Origin: Treponema sp.
GTDB lineage: Bacteria; Spirochaetota; Spirochaetia; Treponematales; Breznakiellaceae
Length of the DNA: 8,664 bases
NCBI GenBank assembly: GCA_031275535.1
Contig: JAISOR010000163.1
Location: 1 to 8,664 of the forward strand
Direction: 5' to 3'
Positions 5,644 through 8,664 of the stretch are shown piece by piece. The position numbers and the translations under genes are program-made. Position 1 is the stretch's first letter, and each line of letters opens with the position of its first letter. The notes beneath the pieces were generated by a model, which had not been told where the DNA came from, searched no databases, and saw nothing but the letters and a program-made list of their open reading frames with translations.

Positions 5644-8009
5644 GATCCTCTTCTAAAGCACCTCTGTATTTCCTCCCTGTATTCTGCATGGATGGCGGGT
5701 ACTCCGTCCAGGGTATCGATGAGGAGATCGTTAAATTCTTCCCGGAAGCCTTCATTGATGGCGTCAAAGAGCAGTTCCGGCATGGTCATGTTTTCCAGGG
5801 CCAGTTTCCGCAGCCGGTCCCCCAGGTCCGGGCCGGGCTGCCCGGCAATGAGTTCCAGGGCCCCGGCCTCCGCCGCGCCGAGCCCCCGGAGAAAGTCTTC
5901 CAGGGGATCCGGCCCGGCCCGATCCCCGCGGGGTTTTCCCTCGGTCCGGGGAATGGCGGCGGAGGCAATAACCGTTCCGGCCCGGTCCCCGTATTCCTCC
6001 TCGATCCGCAGCAGGTCCCGGACCTCGTCGGATTCACTGCGCAGCCGGCTAACCCTGTCCGCCTCCAGGATTAGGGGCCCTTCCTCAGGTTTCTGCGTAT
6101 CATCAGGGAAGAGGCCCAATTCCTTATGGATAATCTCCTTCCAGACCGGCTCCGGGGACGGGGCCCCCGCCGTCCGGGGAGAACCGGTTTTTCCCCGGAA
6201 GAGGTAGTCCACATAGGCGCAAATGCTCTTTATAAAATCCCGCAGGGGGGTATGATCGTAAAAGCCTATCCACTCCGCGGTATAGGCGGAATAACCCGTA
6301 TCATGGAGCGCGGCAAAGCCCCGGATCAGCCGGGGAACGGCTATGGGGGGATAAAAAAAGGCCAGGAAGTTTTTTCCGTATGTTTCCCGCAGATACCGGT
6401 CCAGGGCCCTAAAGACCCTCCCGTACCGTTCTTCCTCCTGGGGGGAATTGGAGGCTCCCCGGGGCCTTTCATAGTCCAGCATCCGCATAAGATCGGAAAA
6501 GTCCGGGGCCTTTCCCTCCTCAATATAGCGCCGGTGGAGGTAGAGATCCCTTAAGAGGGGGAGTCTGCCCTCCCCCGCGGAGGGGAGCAGCAGGGGCAGG
6601 GCCTGGTCCGCGGTTTCATATAATACCGCAAAATCGATGAGCCATTGGGGAAAGGTATAATCCAGGTCCGGCTCCGCGGCCCGATAATTCTTCCAGAGCC
6701 TTAGAAGTTCCCGGAAGTTCTCCATGGGCGGATTGGCCCCCATGGAGAGGATCAGTTCCCTGGCATAGAGGAGGATATAGGCGGGATAGGTTTCCAGGGG
6801 ATTTCCCCGGCGGAACTCCCCCCGCCAGTAGAGGAAAAAGGCCCGCTGTTTTTTGTTGAGCCGGTCAAAGGAGAGTTCGTAATCATGCCTGATGATATAG
6901 ACCGCCGGCGGGGCCGGGGGGCCGTCGAAGGGAAACCACTGCTGTTCATCCTTGAATTTCGGGCTGGGGAGGCTTTTGAACCGGTGGTGGATGATAAACC
7001 GGGCCCCTCCGGCAATGAAGGTTTTTTCCCCCGGAACCGGCCCCCCGGCGGCGGGGCCGGTTTCCGTCTCTTCCCCGCCGAAAGGGGCCGGGGGTTTTCG
7101 TCTTACCCGGGGATGGGCTTGATACCTCCGGGGCAGGGGCCGGGCCTCGCGGGGGTCCCTGAAAACATACCCCGCAAGTTTTTGCATTTCCCCCCGGATT
7201 CCAAAAAGGGCCCTTATGTTATTTGAGCGGCGGCCCTGTACCACCGGGGAGGGATCAAAACAGATCCCCAGCCTGAGCCGCGTTTTGATCCCCCTTGTTT
7301 CTTTATAGAGCTCTTCTTGAAGCGAGCCTCCCATAAGATCTTCCGGTTTGACCAGAACAAGGATATCCCATTTTTCCCCCCTGAGCTTTGCCTCTCCGGC
7401 TATATTTTCATAGAATCCCAGGCCTATCCGTTCATCGCGGGGAAGCTGCCTTTTCATATACGTTTCCCCCCAGGCCCTTGGGGTCAAGACCAGAATGGTC
7501 CCGTCTTTTTCCTGTTCCAAAAAATTCCGAAGATACCCCCCCAGAAATGCCGCCGATTCCCCCTCGTCCCCGGCAATGAGGCCCCCGGAGATGCCGTAGC
7601 TGCGGAGAAAATCCAGGTGGGAGTAGAAAAGCGCTTCCGGTTCCGCGGATTTAATCCAGCGGTTCCGGTCAAATTCAAAGTCCGGGAAGAACCGGCCCAT
7701 GCCTTCGCCTCCCCGGTACAGCAGTTCCCAGGCTTTGAGTTTTATGGGCGTGATAGGGGCGCCGCCGGTAAAGCGTCCCAAGGGGCCAATCCCCAGAGCC
7801 TCCAGGGTTTCTCTTTCGATCCACCTGTTATCCAGCGCTATCCCATCCGGCCCCAGTGCATCGGACACCTTTCTGGCGGACCAGCGTTTAGCGCCGTATT
7901 TCAGAACCGGCAGCCCATAGGCCGTTCCCACCCCGCGCTGTATATCGGCATAGCAATATACTACCAGGGAGAGTTTTTCTTTGGGGATAGAGGATCTTCC
8001 CATAGCCAT
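5640..8009 (-). CDS. TerB-N / TerB-C protein with an N-terminal SNF2-like lobe that looks catalytically dead
   Basis: A 789-aa protein and the first gene of the cassette. No signal peptide or membrane segment is seen, so it should be cytoplasmic. Residues about 125-271 resemble the first lobe of SNF2 helicases. HLDFLRSYGISGGLIAGD (131-148) matches the 'yl..gigGILADDMGLGKT' stretch, but the Walker lysine and threonine are Ala153/Ala154. TILVLTPRAW (171-180) matches motif Ia, WDILVL (214-219) follows, and CFDPSPVVQGR (250-260) sits where LTGTP..N is expected. No DEAH box or second RecA lobe is found. A Pro/Gly/Glu linker (about 286-330) follows, then a TerB-N domain (about 357-560: QQWFPF, RLNKKQRAFFLYWRGEF, YILLYARELI). 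The last 143 residues match TerB-C (VSRLRSESDEVRDLL, then MTMPELLFDAINEGF). TerB-type domains bind metal in some proteins and are linked to stress and DNA-processing systems. The start is uncertain: ATG at 8009 or 8003. A TTG at 8147 would add a 46-residue Pro/Ser-rich stretch that looks non-coding. The likely role is a scaffold or sensor for the ATPase and helicase downstream. Confidence 0.85.
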   Translation of the reverse strand: MAMGRSSIPKEKLSLVVYCYADIQRGVGTAYGLPVLKYGAKRWSARKVSDALGPDGIALDNRWIERETLEALGIGPLGRFTGGAPITPIKLKAWELLYRGGEGMGRFFPDFEFDRNRWIKSAEPEALFYSHLDFLRSYGISGGLIAGDEGESAAFLGGYLRNFLEQEKDGTILVLTPRAWGETYMKRQLPRDERIGLGFYENIAGEAKLRGEKWDILVLVKPEDLMGGSLQEELYKETRGIKTRLRLGICFDPSPVVQGRRSNNIRALFGIRGEMQKLAGYVFRDPREARPLPRRYQAHPRVRRKPPAPFGGEETETGPAAGGPVPGEKTFIAGGARFIIHHRFKSLPSPKFKDEQQWFPFDGPPAPPAVYIIRHDYELSFDRLNKKQRAFFLYWRGEFRRGNPLETYPAYILLYARELILSMGANPPMENFRELLRLWKNYRAAEPDLDYTFPQWLIDFAVLYETADQALPLLLPSAGEGRLPLLRDLYLHRRYIEEGKAPDFSDLMRMLDYERPRGASNSPQEEERYGRVFRALDRYLRETYGKNFLAFFYPPIAVPRLIRGFAALHDTGYSAYTAEWIGFYDHTPLRDFIKSICAYVDYLFRGKTGSPRTAGAPSPEPVWKEIIHKELGLFPDDTQKPEEGPLILEADRVSRLRSESDEVRDLLRIEEEYGDRAGTVIASAAIPRTEGKPRGDRAGPDPLEDFLRGLGAAEAGALELIAGQPGPDLGDRLRKLALENMTMPELLFDAINEGFREEFNDLLIDTLDGVPAIHAEYREEIQRCFRRGS

Positions 8010-8013
8010 ATTA

Positions 8014-8019
8014 AGTATA
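8014..8019 (-). promoter_or_regulatory. TATACT -10-like hexamer just before the TerB gene start
   Basis: On the minus strand TATACT ends only four bases before the ATG at 8009. If it is a real -10 box, transcription would begin at about 8007, which would favour the ATG at 8003 or a leaderless message. No recognisable -35 box lies 17 bases upstream (TCCCCC there), and no Shine-Dalgarno sequence precedes either ATG. This bears on the start choice but is weak as a promoter. Confidence 0.25.
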
Positions 8020-8036
8020 AAACAAGCGGGGGCCTT

Positions 8037-8090
8037 GGGGGAAGGGAAGGGGAGAGAGTGTGAAGGGTGGGGAGTTGAGAGTGAAGTGGG
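8037..8090 (+). other. C-free, purine-dominated tract upstream of the TerB gene
   Basis: Positions 8037-8058 are 22 consecutive purines on the plus strand, and no cytosine occurs from 8037 to 8090. Seven T residues interrupt the rest of the tract. GAGAGTG occurs twice (8054-8060 and 8077-8083), both copies followed closely by GAAG. On the minus strand this would be a C/T-rich leader just before the TerB gene. Whether it has a function is unknown. Confidence 0.6.
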
Positions 8091-8128
8091 TCGAGTTTTT
8101 GCGGTTTTTCGAATGCAGGATAGGGGAG

Positions 8129-8172
8129 GAATTTGCAATGCTGACAAAATGCAAATTCGTTAGATTGCAAAT
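8129..8172. promoter_or_regulatory. 9-bp inverted repeat with a third half-site: candidate operator
   Basis: GAATTTGCA (8129-8137) and TGCAAATTC (8150-8158) form a perfect inverted repeat with a 12-base spacer. A further half-site, TGCAAAT, lies at 8166-8172, in direct orientation 16 bases after the one at 8150. The group lies between the divergent TerB cassette and the lipoprotein gene, upstream of the former and near the -10 boxes at 8212-8219. This is the layout of a dimeric regulator site, but no regulator gene is present in the window. RNA hairpin formation is a less likely alternative because of the long loop and AT-rich arms. Confidence 0.45.
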
Positions 8173-8211
8173 ATCACATCATTTAGATAGTATCATTTAT
8201 ATAGTATTAAC

Positions 8212-8219
8212 ATTATATT
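8212..8219. promoter_or_regulatory. Overlapping opposed -10 hexamers in the divergent region
   Basis: On the minus strand 8212-8217 reads TATAAT, a perfect -10 box, with TTGAAA (8237-8232) upstream at a rather short 14-base spacing. On the plus strand 8214-8219 reads TATATT, about 38 bases before the lipoprotein ATG, with no convincing -35 box. The surrounding 8155-8240 stretch is strongly AT-rich, in contrast with the GC-rich genes, as expected of a promoter region. If both are used, the two directions would compete. The minus-strand transcript would have a leader of nearly 200 bases carrying the inverted repeat at 8129-8158. Confidence 0.35.
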
Positions 8220-8245
8220 AGAAGTAAGTTGTTTCAAAAAATAGC

Positions 8246-8250
8246 GGGAG
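8246..8250 (+). promoter_or_regulatory. Ribosome binding site of the lipoprotein gene
   Basis: GGGAG precedes three consecutive in-frame ATG codons (8252, 8255, 8258) at spacings of one, four and seven bases. Only the third is well placed. It also gives the cleanest signal peptide, so 8258 is chosen as the start. Confidence 0.6.
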
Positions 8251-8257
8251 TATGATG

Positions 8258-8664
8258 ATGAAAAAAATTAGTATTATTTTTTTGGCTTTAGTAGTGATTT
8301 TTACCCTGTTTGCGGGATGTTCCGGCTGTTCCAACAAAGGAGCGGAAGGACAAGGGACCGAGGCAGAGCGGCTGGCCGAGTAAGAACGGTTGGCCGAATT
8401 GGCCCGGTTGGCCGAGGAAGAACTGCTAGCCGAATTGGCCCGGCAGGCGGAGGAAGAACGGCTGGCTGAATTGGCCCGGCAGGCGGAGGCGGAGCGGCAG
8501 GCTGAGTTGGCCCGGCAGGCGGAGGCGGAACGGCAGGCTGAGTTGGCCCGGCGGGCCGAGGCTGAACGGCGGGCCAGGGTAGCGCCGGCGGATCCCGACA
8601 ATCCGATAGTCGGAACCTGGACTAATACCGGCGAGACGGTAGTAATGGTCTTTAATCCCGATGG
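8258..8664 (+). pseudogene. Lipoprotein gene interrupted by an in-frame TAA; runs off the right edge
   Basis: The first 41 codons encode a lipoprotein signal peptide: MKK, a hydrophobic core (ISIIFLALVVIFTLFAG), and a lipobox LFAGC with the lipidated Cys at residue 21. A short Gly/Ser/Glu linker follows. Codon 42 is TAA (8381-8383). The same frame then stays open to the last base. It continues the interrupted pattern with a Glu/Arg/Leu/Ala/Gln helical repeat and then a domain beginning DNPIVGTWTNTGETVVMVFN, which resembles the first strands of small lipocalin-like lipoprotein domains. The neighbouring pattern (LAE-E-ERLAE) shows that one base change from GAA would restore a continuous protein. 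The gene is therefore a recent nonsense mutant, a sequencing error, or a gene now making only a 41-aa lipopeptide. The intact product would be a membrane-anchored periplasmic or surface lipoprotein with a helical stalk. The 3' end lies outside the window. Confidence 0.75.
8384..8578 (+). repeat. Five tandem 36-bp units plus a partial sixth, coding for a 12-residue charged-helix repeat
   Basis: Units start at 8384, 8420, 8456, 8492 and 8528, with a 15-base partial copy at 8564. Each encodes a version of ERQAELARQAEA. The third and fourth units are nearly identical in DNA, while the first two differ more (ERLAELARLAEE and ELLAELARQAEE). This points to growth by slipped-strand or unequal duplication within the gene. 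The encoded stretch is Ala/Glu/Arg-rich with no Pro or Gly, as expected of a long single helix or coiled-coil stalk of the TolA type. Copy number could vary between strains. Confidence 0.85.

Noticed and set aside
2096..8009. A complete BREX system
   Set aside because: Only the BrxD-like and BrxHI-like genes match. No pglZ, pglX, pglW, brxC/pglY, brxA/B or brxL is visible, and the operon is bounded on both sides within the window.
7317..8063. Plus-strand open frame of 248 codons opposite the TerB gene
   Set aside because: No domain, no ribosome binding site, and composition typical of an antisense frame. The opposing frame continues into clear TerB-N sequence.
8010..8147. Upstream extension of the TerB protein from a TTG start
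   Set aside because: The extra 46 residues are Pro/Ser-rich and come from a purine tract and the inverted repeat, so they look like untranslated DNA.
8384..8578. CRISPR-like array
   Set aside because: The 36-bp units are directly adjacent without spacers and stay in one coding frame.
8218..8601. Minus-strand frame with Ser/Arg/Ala repeats
   Set aside because: It is the antisense of the 36-bp repeats in the lipoprotein gene. The plus strand has the ribosome binding site, signal peptide and lipobox.

Overview
The window is chromosomal bacterial DNA, GC-rich in its genes with G/C-heavy third positions. A short AT-rich island lies at about 8155-8300. Gene style, the lipoprotein signal and the gene set would fit a GC-rich spirochaete such as a termite-gut Treponema. 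That assignment is a guess from general resemblance, and no marker gene here proves it. There are no rRNA or tRNA genes, CRISPR arrays, transposases or integrases.

Left part (1-1953, + strand): after an unresolved edge come two translationally coupled housekeeping genes that share an ATGA overlap. The first is a long-form alanyl-tRNA editing protein (AlaX with a DHHA1-like tail). The second is a PduO-type cob(I)alamin adenosyltransferase. The convergent gap 1954-2095 holds a hairpin with a T-run oriented as a terminator for the minus strand.

Centre (2096-8009, - strand): a tight three-gene operon, read right to left. Its genes are (1) a 789-aa protein with TerB-N and TerB-C domains and an N-terminal region resembling an inactivated SNF2-type helicase lobe, (2) a BrxD-like (DUF2791 / BREX ATP-binding family) P-loop ATPase, and (3) an Lhr-like DEVH-box helicase of the BrxHI kind. 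Spacing is a 4-base overlap and then a 5-base gap. A convergent gene closes one end and a divergent gene the other, so the cassette looks complete in itself. No methyltransferase, PglZ phosphatase, BrxC/PglY, BrxL or nuclease is next to it. It therefore resembles the ATPase-helicase module of type 2/6 BREX, but partnered with a TerB protein. The best guess is a stand-alone DNA-processing or anti-phage module. This is the main candidate for a little-described system in the window.

Right part (8010-8664): an AT-rich divergent control region contains a 9-bp inverted repeat, a third copy of its half-site, and overlapping opposed -10 hexamers. A plus-strand lipoprotein gene follows. It is broken by one in-frame TAA after 41 codons. 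Beyond the stop the frame stays open to the window end through five 36-bp repeats that encode a charged helix, and then the start of a small beta-type domain.
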